A DNA stretch of 64,000 nt. Origin: an uncultured Campylobacter sp. (GTDB lineage: Bacteria; Campylobacterota; Campylobacteria; Campylobacterales; Campylobacteraceae). Under the pieces are notes generated by a model, which was not told the DNA's origin, searched no databases, and worked only from the letters and a program-made list of their open reading frames with translations. Both the position numbers and the translations under genes were made by a program. The stretch spans positions 1-64,000 of the forward strand of contig NZ_CALBWL010000023.1 in NCBI RefSeq assembly GCF_937973075.1, in the 5' to 3' direction. Shown here in pieces: positions 29,423 through 38,156 of this stretch. How positions within the stretch are numbered: position 1 is the first letter of the stretch; the number at the start of each line of letters is the position of its first letter.

Positions 29423-29615
29423 AATTAATTCCTTTTAACTTAAAAATCTCTATTATTCTTTTAGCTTCGTCGTTTTGCATATTGCCTTGAATAAATACCC
29501 AAAAAATTCTACTTCTCTCTACTAGATAAATTTCATTACCCAGCCATTCGGGATTTTTTCCAATCGTCTTTGCAAATTTTATTCTAAATATTACTATCCC
29601 TCAGCTTAAACTCAT
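29394..29615 (-). pseudogene. Broken small ORF upstream of the toxin pair
   Basis: From ATG at 29615 the frame reads MSLS, then TGA at 29601-29603, then runs open for 68 codons: IVIFRIKFAKTIGKNPEWLG, NEIYLVERSRIFWVFIQGN, MQNDEAKRIIEIFKLKGINY, ending at 29394 inside the next gene. The sequence after the stop looks like real protein, with balanced composition and a plausible domain end. No standard start lies after the TGA until Met near the middle. It is either a gene inactivated at codon 5 or a fragment of a longer lost gene. Product unknown. Confidence 0.4.
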
Positions 29616-29701
29616 ATATAAATCTTAAATTAAATAGCTTTAAAATTAATGCTAAAAATTTCAGAGCAAATTTCATCAACGCTATTAGCATTTATTATCT
29701 T

Positions 29702-31615
29702 TTAAAACGTCGATCCGTCGCTACTACTTTCGCGAGGTTTAGGAAGTGGCGAAATTTTAGTATAATACTCCTCCTTGCCGTTGTATTGGCGGCTAAAAAC
29801 GCCGTCCGGGACGGTGAAGTTGCGCTTGGTTTGCGGATATTCTTTTAAATAGGCATCTAAAAATTTTGCAAACACCGGTGCTGCAGTGCGACCGCCGCCC
29901 TCGACCTTTCGCATAGGTTTATAATCGTCGTTGCCGTACCAGATGATGATCTGCAAATCGGGCGTAAAGCCGCAAAACCACGCATCTATGCTATCATTTG
30001 AGGTGCCTGTTTTACCCGCTATGTCGATGCCTTGCACGCGCGCGCGAGTACCGGTGCCGCGCTGCACGATATTTTTTAATAGCGTAGTCATCAGATACGC
30101 CTGTTCAGGGCGCAGCACGCGGCGGCGCTCAGGCTCGATAAAGCGAGTTTTGCCGTCCTTATCGGTAATCGAAACGATAAATTTTGATTTTGCAGTAATC
30201 CCAAGCCCCGGGAACATCGAATACATCGTGGAGTATTCAAGCGGCGAAATTCCGTAGCTGCCGATAGCCACTGACAGGGCTGGTGGAACGTTTTTAAAGC
30301 CGAACTCGCCAAGCTTTTTTACCGCGCGATCGACGCCGATAGATTGCATCAGATTGATCGAGGCAAGGTTGCGCGAGCGAGTTAAAGCTTCTTTGATCGT
30401 GATGTAGCCGCTGTAAGTCTTGTCGTAATTTTTCGGCTTCCACGTTTTATCGCTGCCATCGTCGAATTCTCTAGCTATATCGGGTACTTCGGTCATCGTC
30501 GAGTAGCCCATATCAAGGGCGATTTGATAGACGAAAGGCTTGAAGCTGGAGCCGGTTTGGCGCTGGGATTGGCTGGCACGATTGAAATTTGATTTCGCGT
30601 AATCCACGCCGCCTACTAAGGCTAAAATTTCGCCGTTTTGCGGATGCGTGACAACCATAGCACCGTTTACGTTGCTTGCATTGGCGTCTTTGTTGCGCTT
30701 TAAAATTTCATTGTAGCCGAAAACTAATGCCTCTTGCGCCATCGCCTGCGCCTTTAGATCAAGGCTCGTATCTATGCGGTATCCGCCCGTGCGGACGTCC
30801 GGTAGAATTTTTTCGGCTTCTTTTATAATCTCATCTACGGCATACGGCGCTACGTTTTGCGTGAGCGTTTCGTTGTAGATCGTAGGCTGTTCGTTCATCG
30901 CAAGCTCATATTCGGTCTTATTTATCCAGCCGAGCTCATGCATCCTATAAATCACGTTGTTGGCGCGCGAAAGCGACAAATCCAGGTGCTTAGTAGGATC
31001 AAAGCTGCTAGGAGCTTTCGGTAAGCCCACTAAAATCGCGATCTCTTTAAGGCTTAAATCTTGCAAATCCTTTTTAAAATATCCTAAAGCCGCCGTGCGG
31101 ATGCCGTAATATCCGTGTCCGAAATACACTTCGTTGAAGTAACGCTCTAGAATTTGTTCCTTGCTTAGAGCGTTTTCTATCTTAAGCGATAGGATCGCTT
31201 CTTTAATCTTGCGATCAAGCTTCTTTTCGCTCGAAAGAACTAAATTTCGCGTGATCTGCTGCGTAATCGTGGAAGCCCCTTCGACAAATTTCATCGCTTT
31301 GACATCCTTAATAATCGCCCTAAAAATCGCCTCGACATTCACACCGCCGTGTTCGAAAAACGCCGTATCCTCGATAGCTACGAGCGCCTCGATCACGCGG
31401 CCCGGGATCTCGTCAAATTTTACGTAAATTCTATTTTGTTCATTAAAAACGTTGGCTATCAAATTGCCGTTGCGGTCATAAATTTTAGTCGTAAGCTCGG
31501 GATGATAATCGATGATCGAGTCCGATTCCAAGCGGATTTGCGAGTAAAAATACAAAAAAATTCCGCCTGCAGCAAACGCGCAAACCGTAATAAAACTAAA
31601 TAAAACTCTTACCAT
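29702..31615 (-). CDS. mrcA: Penicillin-binding protein 1A (bifunctional glycosyltransferase/transpeptidase)
   Basis: Polymerises and cross-links peptidoglycan; anchored by one N-terminal helix (VLFSFITVCAFAAGGIFLYFY). Glycosyltransferase domain: AIEDTAFFEHGGVN, GASTITQQITRN, NEVYFGHGYYGI. Transpeptidase domain: TGSSFKPFVYQ (SxxK), SRNLASIN (SxN) and GKTGTSND (KTG). 637 residues, full length. Last gene of the run alaS - membrane protein - maf - PBP1A; its start overlaps the end of maf by seven bases. Confidence 0.95.
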   Translation of the reverse strand: MVRVLFSFITVCAFAAGGIFLYFYSQIRLESDSIIDYHPELTTKIYDRNGNLIANVFNEQNRIYVKFDEIPGRVIEALVAIEDTAFFEHGGVNVEAIFRAIIKDVKAMKFVEGASTITQQITRNLVLSSEKKLDRKIKEAILSLKIENALSKEQILERYFNEVYFGHGYYGIRTAALGYFKKDLQDLSLKEIAILVGLPKAPSSFDPTKHLDLSLSRANNVIYRMHELGWINKTEYELAMNEQPTIYNETLTQNVAPYAVDEIIKEAEKILPDVRTGGYRIDTSLDLKAQAMAQEALVFGYNEILKRNKDANASNVNGAMVVTHPQNGEILALVGGVDYAKSNFNRASQSQRQTGSSFKPFVYQIALDMGYSTMTEVPDIAREFDDGSDKTWKPKNYDKTYSGYITIKEALTRSRNLASINLMQSIGVDRAVKKLGEFGFKNVPPALSVAIGSYGISPLEYSTMYSMFPGLGITAKSKFIVSITDKDGKTRFIEPERRRVLRPEQAYLMTTLLKNIVQRGTGTRARVQGIDIAGKTGTSNDSIDAWFCGFTPDLQIIIWYGNDDYKPMRKVEGGGRTAAPVFAKFLDAYLKEYPQTKRNFTVPDGVFSRQYNGKEEYYTKISPLPKPRESSSDGSTF

Positions 31616-32154
31616 ACAAACCTCTTTAAAATTTCCAGATCAAGCCCCATCGCCGTGAATTTTGACCCACGCGAGCTTTTGATATATTTTTCGTTAAAGC
31701 CTTCGATACTCATCGCACCCGCCTTGCCACGCCAATCGCCGCTAGCGATATAACCTTTTAAATCCGCTTCATTAAATTCCGCAAATTCAAAGCTTGCGAC
31801 GCTAAGCGCCGAAAGCTCTAGCGCCTTACTGCAAAAAATCATCGCAGTATAAACGGCGCAGCTAGCACCGCTTTGAGCTCGCAGCATCCTTAACGCGTCC
31901 GCTTCATCACGTGCCTTGCCTAAAATTTTACCGCCGGTAAGTACGGAGCTATCGGCAAACAGCACTCTATCATAATTTTTATAAATTTTAAAAAACTGCG
32001 TTTTTTTGGCTACGGCAACGCGGTAAGCATAGGTGCGTGCATCGTCCTTCCTAATGCCGCTTTCGTCGAAATTAAAAGGAATTTGCGTAAATTCTACGCC
32101 GTTATCCTTTAGAATTTGCGCTCTAGTAGGCGAGCTGGAAGCTAAATAAATCAT
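31609..32154 (-). CDS. maf: Maf-family nucleotide pyrophosphatase
   Basis: House-cleaning nucleoside triphosphate pyrophosphatase. Start at ATG 32154 ([20 protein letters not shown]), which gives the universal Maf opening LASSSPxR; it overlaps the upstream stop as TGATG. Later motifs include VLFADSSVLTGGKILGKARD and the C-terminal DWRGKAGAMSIEGFNEKYI. 181 residues, normal. Lies between the 169-residue membrane protein and PBP1A. Confidence 0.93.
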   Translation of the reverse strand: MIYLASSSPTRAQILKDNGVEFTQIPFNFDESGIRKDDARTYAYRVAVAKKTQFFKIYKNYDRVLFADSSVLTGGKILGKARDEADALRMLRAQSGASCAVYTAMIFCSKALELSALSVASFEFAEFNEADLKGYIASGDWRGKAGAMSIEGFNEKYIKSSRGSKFTAMGLDLEILKRFVW

Positions 32155-32663
32155 CAAAACTCGCCCACCGTCACGCCTAGATAAACGCAAATCAGCGTAA
32201 CTACGATATTTAGCGGGATGAAATATTTAACAACGATGATTAAATGCTCATTCGCCTCAAGCTCATCGCCCGCATCCAAAGCTCGCTTCAAAGATAAAAT
32301 TTTATAATGCATGTAGATAAAATTTAGTAGTATAAAGCCGGCGCCAGCCCACAGCGTGGCAATCGCACCTTTTACCATAGGATCTGAAAATTTAAAACTT
32401 CCGCCGTCCGCAAGAAAAAATCCACTTACGCAAACGATCACCAAAAATAGCGCAAAGAACTGCTCATAGCGTTTCATATATCGCAAAATTTCTGTAAATT
32501 TTACATCTTTCGCATCCGCTTGGCTTTTACTGCTTAAATTCATAAAAATTCGCGCGATCAAAAATACGCAGATCTGCGCGCAGATCAAAAAAATCACGCT
32601 TAAAATGTGAATCAACGGCAAAATTTGCGAGGCTTTGATGAAGCCGGTATCGATTTCGTTCAA
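32154..32663 (-). CDS. Unknown four-helix membrane protein in the alaS-maf run
   Basis: 169 residues. Hydrophobic helices at about 14-40 ([20 protein letters not shown]), 69-85 ([16 protein letters not shown]), 97-117 ([17 protein letters not shown]) and 148-166 ([17 protein letters not shown]). The first helix carries a His, and an [10 protein letters not shown] pattern recalls small haem-binding or CopD-like membrane families, but no firm call is possible. Translation seems to begin at TTG 32663, which overlaps the alaS stop (TTGA) and has AAAAGG in front. Coupled to alaS and maf by overlap at both ends. Confidence 0.7.
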   Translation of the reverse strand: MNEIDTGFIKASQILPLIHILSVIFLICAQICVFLIARIFMNLSSKSQADAKDVKFTEILRYMKRYEQFFALFLVIVCVSGFFLADGGSFKFSDPMVKGAIATLWAGAGFILLNFIYMHYKILSLKRALDAGDELEANEHLIIVVKYFIPLNIVVTLICVYLGVTVGEF

Positions 32664-35203
32664 ATTTTACCTTTTGCGTAAGAGATCGCCTCTTTGATCG
32701 CTTCTTCGATTTTTAGCACGTCCCTGCCGCCTGCGGTCGCAAAATCATCGCGTCCGCCGCCGCCGCCGCCTAAAATTTGCGCCGCGAGCTTAACCCATTC
32801 GCCCGCTTTAATAGGCGCGTTTTTAACGCCTGCCGCGATTGAAATTTTGCCGTCTGAGCCCACTTGCATCAGCATTATCGCCGCCTTTTCGTGGCTATTT
32901 TTAAACTCATCTATCATAGTTTTTATATCACCGCTTTCGACCGAGACTACGCAAAGTTTGGTATCACCGACATTTAAAAAAGCCAGTGCATGGGAACTGC
33001 TTGCATGCTTGATCTGATCTTTTAGCGATCTGATCTCATCTTTTAATTTCTCAATCGCGCGGAGAGGCTCAATCCCTTTTAGCTCTGCAGAAATTTCAGC
33101 AAGCTTAGCGCGATTTTGAAGCGCCAAATTTAAAGCGGCGCGCGAACAAACCGCCTCGATACGCCTAACACCCGCACTTACGCCGCTTTCTTTGACTATA
33201 AAAAACGGTCCTATCTCGCTTAAATTACGCACGTGAATTCCGCCGCAAAGCTCCTTACTAATCTCTCCGAAGCTCACGACGCGCACTTTTGAGCCGTATT
33301 TTTCGCCAAAAAGCGCAATCGCGCCGCTGTTTTTAGCGTCATCTATATCCATAATCTCAGTTTTTGCCGCACAGCCCTTGCAAACGGCATTATTTACAAA
33401 TTCCTCGATTTTAGCTAGCTCCTCGTCGCTAAGTGCCTTAGGATGCGAGAAGTCAAATCTTAAGCGGTCTGCTTCGACTAAGCTTCCTGCTTGAGCTATA
33501 TGAGCCCCTAGCACCGCACGAAGCGCCGCGTGTAAAAGGTGCGTCGCGCTGTGATGACGTGCAATCTGCTCACGCTCCTCAGAAACCTTGAGCCCGACGA
33601 TATCGCCAATTTTCAGGTTACGATTAAGGCGCAAGTGGGATAAATTTAGCCCATAAAATTTCTGTGTATCAAACACATCGGCTATGGACTCCACTTCGCC
33701 GCTATCGCCCGTCTGACCGCCGCTTTGTGCATAAAACGGAGTGACATCAAACATCGCCCAGCCGATATCGCCGGCTTTTAGCTCATCCACTTCCGCAAAA
33801 TCCTCGTTAAGTAGCGCTAAAACCTTGCTCGTGCGACTAAGCTCTTCGTAACCGCTAAATTTATTCTCGCCGAATTTCTCTAACAGCGCCTTGAAATCGC
33901 CACGGACGTTTTTATCGCCACTGCCCTTCCATGCGGCTTTAGCTATCTGCCTTTGCTCGCTCATAAGCGCGTCAAATTTAGCCTCATCCACGCGCAAATT
34001 TTTCTCGCGCAGCATATCGGCGGTCAGATCGAGCGGAAAGCCGTAGGTATCATATAACTTAAACGCGACCTCGCCGCTAAAAATTTCTTTAGTGCGCGCA
34101 AGCTCCTCGTTAAAAAGCTCGATGCCATTTGCCAAAGTGGCGAAAAACCGCTCCTCTTCGAGCTTGATCTGCTCCTTTACGGCTTGCTTTTTTTCGTTCA
34201 GATAGGCGTAGTGCCCGCCCATCAGCTCGCATACTTTATCCACAAGGCGATACATAAATGGCTCTTTGATGCCGAGCAAATAGCCATGGCGAACGGCACG
34301 GCGCAGAATTCTACGCAAAACATATCCCCTGCCCTCGCGGTTAAAATTTGTTCCCTGTGCTAGCAAAAACGTAACCGAACGGATATGATCGGCGATGACG
34401 CGATAGCTTGCGCCGCCTTCATAAACGTAAGGCTTGCCGCAAAGCTTTGCAACCTCGTCGATTAGCGGCATAAAAAGCGAGCTGTCGTAGTTGCTAAATT
34501 TGCCCTCTTTAATCGCTGTGACGCGCTCAAGCCCCATGCCAGTGTCGATGCTAGGCTTTGGAAGCGGGCTAAGTTTGCCGTCTTTGCTGCGCTCGTACTG
34601 CATGAAAACTAAATTCCAAATCTCCAAAAAGCGGTCGCCGTCGCCGCCCATATAATCCTCGGGCGAGTGAAAATGCTCCTCACCCTGATCGTAAAAAATT
34701 TCGCTGCACGGTCCGCACGGTCCGGTATCGCCCATCGCCCAAAAGTTATCGTGATCGCCGAAGCGGTAGATGCGCTCCTGCGCTATGTGGCGTGCCCAGA
34801 ACTCGTAAGCTTCGTCGTCCTTTTCATGCACGGTGACATAGAGTTTGTCTTTTGGAAGCTTTAAAATTTCAGTGATAAACTCCCACGCATAGGCGATCGC
34901 CTGCTCTTTGAAATACTCGCCGAAGCTAAAATTTCCAAGCATCTCAAAAAACGTATGATGGCGCGCGGTGTAGCCGACGTTGTCTAGGTCGTTGTGTTTG
35001 CCGCCGGCGCGGATGCAGGTCTGACAGCTCGTGCGGATAGGCGGCGTCGGACGCGGAACGGCTCCTGTAAATATGCTTTTAAACGGCACCATGCCCGCGT
35101 TGGTAAAAAGCAAGCTATCATCATCCGGCACCAACGGCGCACTAGGGATGATCTGATGCCCCTTGCTTGCAAAGAAATTTAAATATTCGCTTCTAATATC
35201 CAT
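32660..35203 (-). CDS. alaS: Alanyl-tRNA synthetase
   Basis: Charges tRNA-Ala; class II enzyme. Start at ATG 35203 ([20 protein letters not shown]), with AGGA ahead of it. Catalytic core: [48 protein letters not shown]. Editing domain: [12 protein letters not shown] (HxxxH) and the CGGIHV zinc motif. C-terminal [19 protein letters not shown] matches the DHHA1 domain. 847 residues, normal. First gene of the run to PBP1A; divergent from the Gfo/Idh gene. Confidence 0.98.
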   Translation of the reverse strand: MDIRSEYLNFFASKGHQIIPSAPLVPDDDSLLFTNAGMVPFKSIFTGAVPRPTPPIRTSCQTCIRAGGKHNDLDNVGYTARHHTFFEMLGNFSFGEYFKEQAIAYAWEFITEILKLPKDKLYVTVHEKDDEAYEFWARHIAQERIYRFGDHDNFWAMGDTGPCGPCSEIFYDQGEEHFHSPEDYMGGDGDRFLEIWNLVFMQYERSKDGKLSPLPKPSIDTGMGLERVTAIKEGKFSNYDSSLFMPLIDEVAKLCGKPYVYEGGASYRVIADHIRSVTFLLAQGTNFNREGRGYVLRRILRRAVRHGYLLGIKEPFMYRLVDKVCELMGGHYAYLNEKKQAVKEQIKLEEERFFATLANGIELFNEELARTKEIFSGEVAFKLYDTYGFPLDLTADMLREKNLRVDEAKFDALMSEQRQIAKAAWKGSGDKNVRGDFKALLEKFGENKFSGYEELSRTSKVLALLNEDFAEVDELKAGDIGWAMFDVTPFYAQSGGQTGDSGEVESIADVFDTQKFYGLNLSHLRLNRNLKIGDIVGLKVSEEREQIARHHSATHLLHAALRAVLGAHIAQAGSLVEADRLRFDFSHPKALSDEELAKIEEFVNNAVCKGCAAKTEIMDIDDAKNSGAIALFGEKYGSKVRVVSFGEISKELCGGIHVRNLSEIGPFFIVKESGVSAGVRRIEAVCSRAALNLALQNRAKLAEISAELKGIEPLRAIEKLKDEIRSLKDQIKHASSSHALAFLNVGDTKLCVVSVESGDIKTMIDEFKNSHEKAAIMLMQVGSDGKISIAAGVKNAPIKAGEWVKLAAQILGGGGGGRDDFATAGGRDVLKIEEAIKEAISYAKGKI

Positions 35204-35289
35204 GATTTGTCCTGATTTCAAGTTAAATTTTAAAGGCGCATTTTAGCTAAATTAGATTTTAAAAATTATAAATTTTAACCATTCTTAGT

Positions 35290-35295
35290 TATAAT
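35290..35295 (+). promoter_or_regulatory. -10 box ahead of the Gfo/Idh oxidoreductase
   Basis: TATAAT 30 bases before the preferred ATG at 35326, in the 120-base gap between divergent alaS and this gene. Confidence 0.55.
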
Positions 35296-35325
35296 GGCGC
35301 GAAAGATTAAATTTAGGGCATGGCG

Positions 35326-36198
35326 ATGAAAAAAAAGATAGCGATCATAGGCATGGGCGAGCTTGGTCAAAAGCACTTCAGCGAGCTAAGAAGGAGCGAT
35401 TATTTCGAGCTTGTAGCGCTTTATCATAAGGGCAGCAGTGAAAATTTCGGCCCGCGCTATCCGATCTTTGATAATCTAACCGATCTTTTTAACGTCGCTA
35501 AGCCCGACGCCGTAGTCATCACAGCTCCCCCGCCATCGCATAAAGAGCTGATTTTAAAATGCCTGCCGTTTACTAAAAATATCTTTGTAGAATCTCCGCT
35601 CGCACAAAGCCTAGCCGAAGCTAGAGAGATAAACTACGCAGTCACTACTAACGGCACGCGCCTAGCCGTAGGCTACTCCGACCGCTACAATCCTGTCATC
35701 GTATCCTTGCTACGCGAGCTAGCCAAGGGGGATAAAATTTTTTCGATGAGCTTCGTAAGCGGTTTTGCAAACGATGATAGAGCAGATATCGTCGCCAATG
35801 CCCTTTTTAGAGATATCGATCTTGTGCGGCTGCTTTCTCACAGCGAGATCGCCTGCATAGAACTTAGCAAAAATATCTCTAAAGAGCGCACTCTAGCCGC
35901 ATGCGCTACGCTTCACACAAAAAGCGGCTGCTATTGCACGCTAATGCAGTCCAATCTCTATCCGATCAGACGCCACGGTATCGAGATTTGCACCGACAGC
36001 GGCGTGTATTTCGGCGATCTAATCTCAATAACTCTTTTTAAAATTACGCCTGACGGGCGCGTGAATCTGCGCGTCGATCGCGATGACTTTTCGCTGCGCC
36101 GCGAACACGAAGCGTTTTGCGCGATGTGTGACAGCAGTACTAATGCAGGTCTTGCAAGCGTAGAGGATGCGATAAAAATACGAGAAATCATCTCATGA
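35326..36198 (+). CDS. Gfo/Idh/MocA-family oxidoreductase
   Basis: NAD(P)-binding oxidoreductase, substrate unknown. N-terminal Rossmann fold: MKKKIAIIGMGELGQKHFSE (GxGxxG), PDAVVITAPPPSHKELILK, NIFVESPLAQSLAEAREI (the ExPxA element of the family) and GYSDRYNPVI. The C-terminal half is the alpha/beta domain with FRDIDLVRLL. ATG 35326 is preferred to 35320 because TTAGGG is only one base from the latter. Coupled to hemH by a four-base ATGA overlap. The same neighbours occur in C. jejuni, from memory. Confidence 0.88.
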   Translation: MKKKIAIIGMGELGQKHFSELRRSDYFELVALYHKGSSENFGPRYPIFDNLTDLFNVAKPDAVVITAPPPSHKELILKCLPFTKNIFVESPLAQSLAEAREINYAVTTNGTRLAVGYSDRYNPVIVSLLRELAKGDKIFSMSFVSGFANDDRADIVANALFRDIDLVRLLSHSEIACIELSKNISKERTLAACATLHTKSGCYCTLMQSNLYPIRRHGIEICTDSGVYFGDLISITLFKITPDGRVNLRVDRDDFSLRREHEAFCAMCDSSTNAGLASVEDAIKIREIIS

Positions 36199-37292
36199 AA
36201 AAAGCCCTAATTTTACTCAACATGGGCGGTCCTAACAATCTGAGCGAGGTTGAAATTTTTTTAAAAAATATGTTTAACGACCCCTTTATTTTGAGCATTA
36301 AAAGTGGTTTTTGGCGCAGCGTTTTAGCCGCAATCATTGTAAAAAGTAGAGCGGCGGCGGCGCGTAGCAACTACGAAAAACTGGGCGGGCGCTCGCCAAT
36401 ATGCTCCATTACCGCCGCTCTTTGCGAGCGGGTAAATGAACTAGCGCGAGCCGAATTAAGCGCGCGGTTAAAATTTGAAGGTGCGGCGAGTGTAAGCGCT
36501 GCAAATGAACCGCCGCAAGACATTTCATTGCAGAGCAAGCCGTCGCAAGACGTCCCGACGCACGGCGAGCTGCTACAAAATGAGGCGTCGCAGGATGAAA
36601 AACCGATAGACGAGCTAATTTGCAATTATGCGATGAATTACACGCCGCCATTTGCGGAGGATGTGTTTAAAAAATATGCGGATTTTGACGAGATAATTTT
36701 GATGCCTTTGTATCCGCACTTCTCAAAAACTACGGTGCAATCGAGCCTGTGCTCTGCCGAAGCGGCGCTTAAACAGCTCGGTATAAAAAATTATAAAACC
36801 ATTGACATCTTCTACGACAACGCCGCTTACAACGAAATTTTATTAAATTTAATCGCGGGGCGCGTCGCAAATTTAAGCGCGGATGAAATTTCTCAAATTT
36901 CGCTCATATTTTCTGCACATTCGCTGCCGGTAAAAATGATCACCGCGGGCGATCCCTACGAGGCGCAGGTAAAGGCGCACGTGGAAATTTTAAAAGATCT
37001 ATTGGCTGCGCGCGGGATTAAATTTAAAGAGATTATCTTGGGGTATCAATCGCGCCTTGGCCCCGTGAAGTGGCTAGAGCCCAACGTAGCGGACGTTTTG
37101 CGGGATCTGCAGAGCAAAAAAGCGCTCATATTTCCGATCGCGTTTTGCGTGGATAATTCCGAAACCGATTTTGAGCTGGATATTTTTTATCGAGCCAGGG
37201 CGCGCGAGCTAGGTTATGAATACTACGAAGTGTGCAAATGCCCAAACTCCGGCGAGGATTTTGCAAAATTTATACTCGCGCAAGCGCTGTAA
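36195..37292 (+). CDS. hemH: Ferrochelatase HemH with a low-complexity insertion
   Basis: Last step of haem synthesis, iron insertion into the porphyrin. MKKALILLNMGGPNNLSEVE and FLKNMFNDPFIL are the family start; later LIFSAHSLPVKMI (catalytic His), GYQSRLGPVKWLEP and FPIAFCVDNSETDFELD (catalytic Glu region). The protein has 365 residues, longer than I would expect for this group, because residues ~93-140 form a Q/S/P/E/D-rich insert (PPQDISLQSKPSQDV) between two conserved blocks. The frame is intact around it. ATG overlaps the previous stop (ATGA). Confidence 0.95.
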   Translation: MKKALILLNMGGPNNLSEVEIFLKNMFNDPFILSIKSGFWRSVLAAIIVKSRAAAARSNYEKLGGRSPICSITAALCERVNELARAELSARLKFEGAASVSAANEPPQDISLQSKPSQDVPTHGELLQNEASQDEKPIDELICNYAMNYTPPFAEDVFKKYADFDEIILMPLYPHFSKTTVQSSLCSAEAALKQLGIKNYKTIDIFYDNAAYNEILLNLIAGRVANLSADEISQISLIFSAHSLPVKMITAGDPYEAQVKAHVEILKDLLAARGIKFKEIILGYQSRLGPVKWLEPNVADVLRDLQSKKALIFPIAFCVDNSETDFELDIFYRARARELGYEYYEVCKCPNSGEDFAKFILAQAL

Positions 37293-37307
37293 ATTTAGAG
37301 ATTAAAT

Positions 37308-37871
37308 TTAATCTTTTAGTTTGGATTTTTTATATTCTATATGAAGCTTGAAAGTAAATATAAAAGCTATTAGAACTAAAATTATACCAGCTATAACGCT
37401 AGTTTTTCTTCCTTTGTAGAGATAGCTCATGTTTGTCGTATCTTTAAATAAAACCAAACCATCATCGCAGCGGCTCAGCTTATTCAATACAAAATCAGAC
37501 ATATTTATGATTATACATCGATTAAATACATATTCTTTAAAAAATATATCACAAATATATGTTCCTTCTGAAATTTTTACATCTACAAAGCGTCTAGTGA
37601 TGATTTTATTATTATTTTGGATTGACACTACACAATTGGCTTTCGTACGATAATGTCCTTTGTGCCTTTTAAGTTCTTTTATAGTACCGGAAAATACGAA
37701 TGGATCTCTTATGCTTTGAGTACTTGGTACGATAGAGTAGGAGTACAAGAGAAGTATCGGTGCGATAAATGAAACGCAAACAACGATTAGCGTTATAAAA
37801 GTGTGTTTCCGATCGAAGCCGAATTTAATCAAATCATACCAATAATCTACGTAGTAAAGCGGGTTTTTCAT
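37308..37871 (-). CDS. Unknown two-helix membrane protein (AT-rich gene)
   Basis: 187 residues, not recognised. Helices at ~25-47 (FITLIVVCVSFIAPILLLYS) and near the C-terminus (SVIAGIILVLIAFIFTF) flank a soluble loop (GTIKELKRHKGHYRTKANC; ISEGTYICDIFFKEYVFNRC). The gene is visibly poorer in G/C than its neighbours and has codons such as ATA and TTA in abundance, suggesting recent arrival. Its ATG overlaps the stop of a short upstream frame (ATGA). A DUF3592-like topology is possible but not shown. Confidence 0.6.
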   Translation of the reverse strand: MKNPLYYVDYWYDLIKFGFDRKHTFITLIVVCVSFIAPILLLYSYSIVPSTQSIRDPFVFSGTIKELKRHKGHYRTKANCVVSIQNNNKIITRRFVDVKISEGTYICDIFFKEYVFNRCIIINMSDFVLNKLSRCDDGLVLFKDTTNMSYLYKGRKTSVIAGIILVLIAFIFTFKLHIEYKKSKLKD

Positions 37872-38099
37872 TGTATTCCTTTAGTAGCTTTTGGCAAATC
37901 AGAATATTCTTGTAGCGATTTAAAACCACCTGTAATAAGTACACCTTTTATCAACACTTCCTCTACTCATATATATCTCCTTTATTAAAATTAAGGCATT
38001 GGAATTTTGAGCGTCAGAATTTTCCTGCAAGCCTCGCTCTAAATTTTGACGCCGCCCATCTAAAAGTCTCTTTAACTTTTCAAGCCTTGCCTCGTTCAT
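37868..38099 (-). pseudogene. Small ORF or gene remnant ahead of the AT-rich membrane protein
   Basis: From ATG 38099 a 59-codon frame reads MNEARLEKLKRLLDGRRQNL, then ERGLQENSDAQNSN, ALILIKEIYMSRGSVDKRC and a TAA at 37920. Inside it, AAAGGAGATATAT precedes an in-frame ATG (37970) giving MSRGSV; shifting frame by one base right after this gives KGVLITGGFKSLQEYSDLPK to a TGA overlapping the next gene's ATG. The two frames together look like one protein broken by a single-base change, with MSRGSV-KGVLITGG faintly recalling PAAR-type proteins. Weak evidence; possibly two small genes. Confidence 0.3.
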
Positions 38100-38156
38100 C
38101 CTTATCCCCGCTAAGCTACTGATTTAGAAGTCTAAATTTAAACCCCAAGCTAAATT

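Noticed and set aside
37299..37314. Palindrome AGATTAAATTTAATCT between hemH and the AT-rich gene as a terminator
   Set aside because: Stem is almost all A-T and short; it overlaps the stop of the minus-strand gene. Not strong enough to call.
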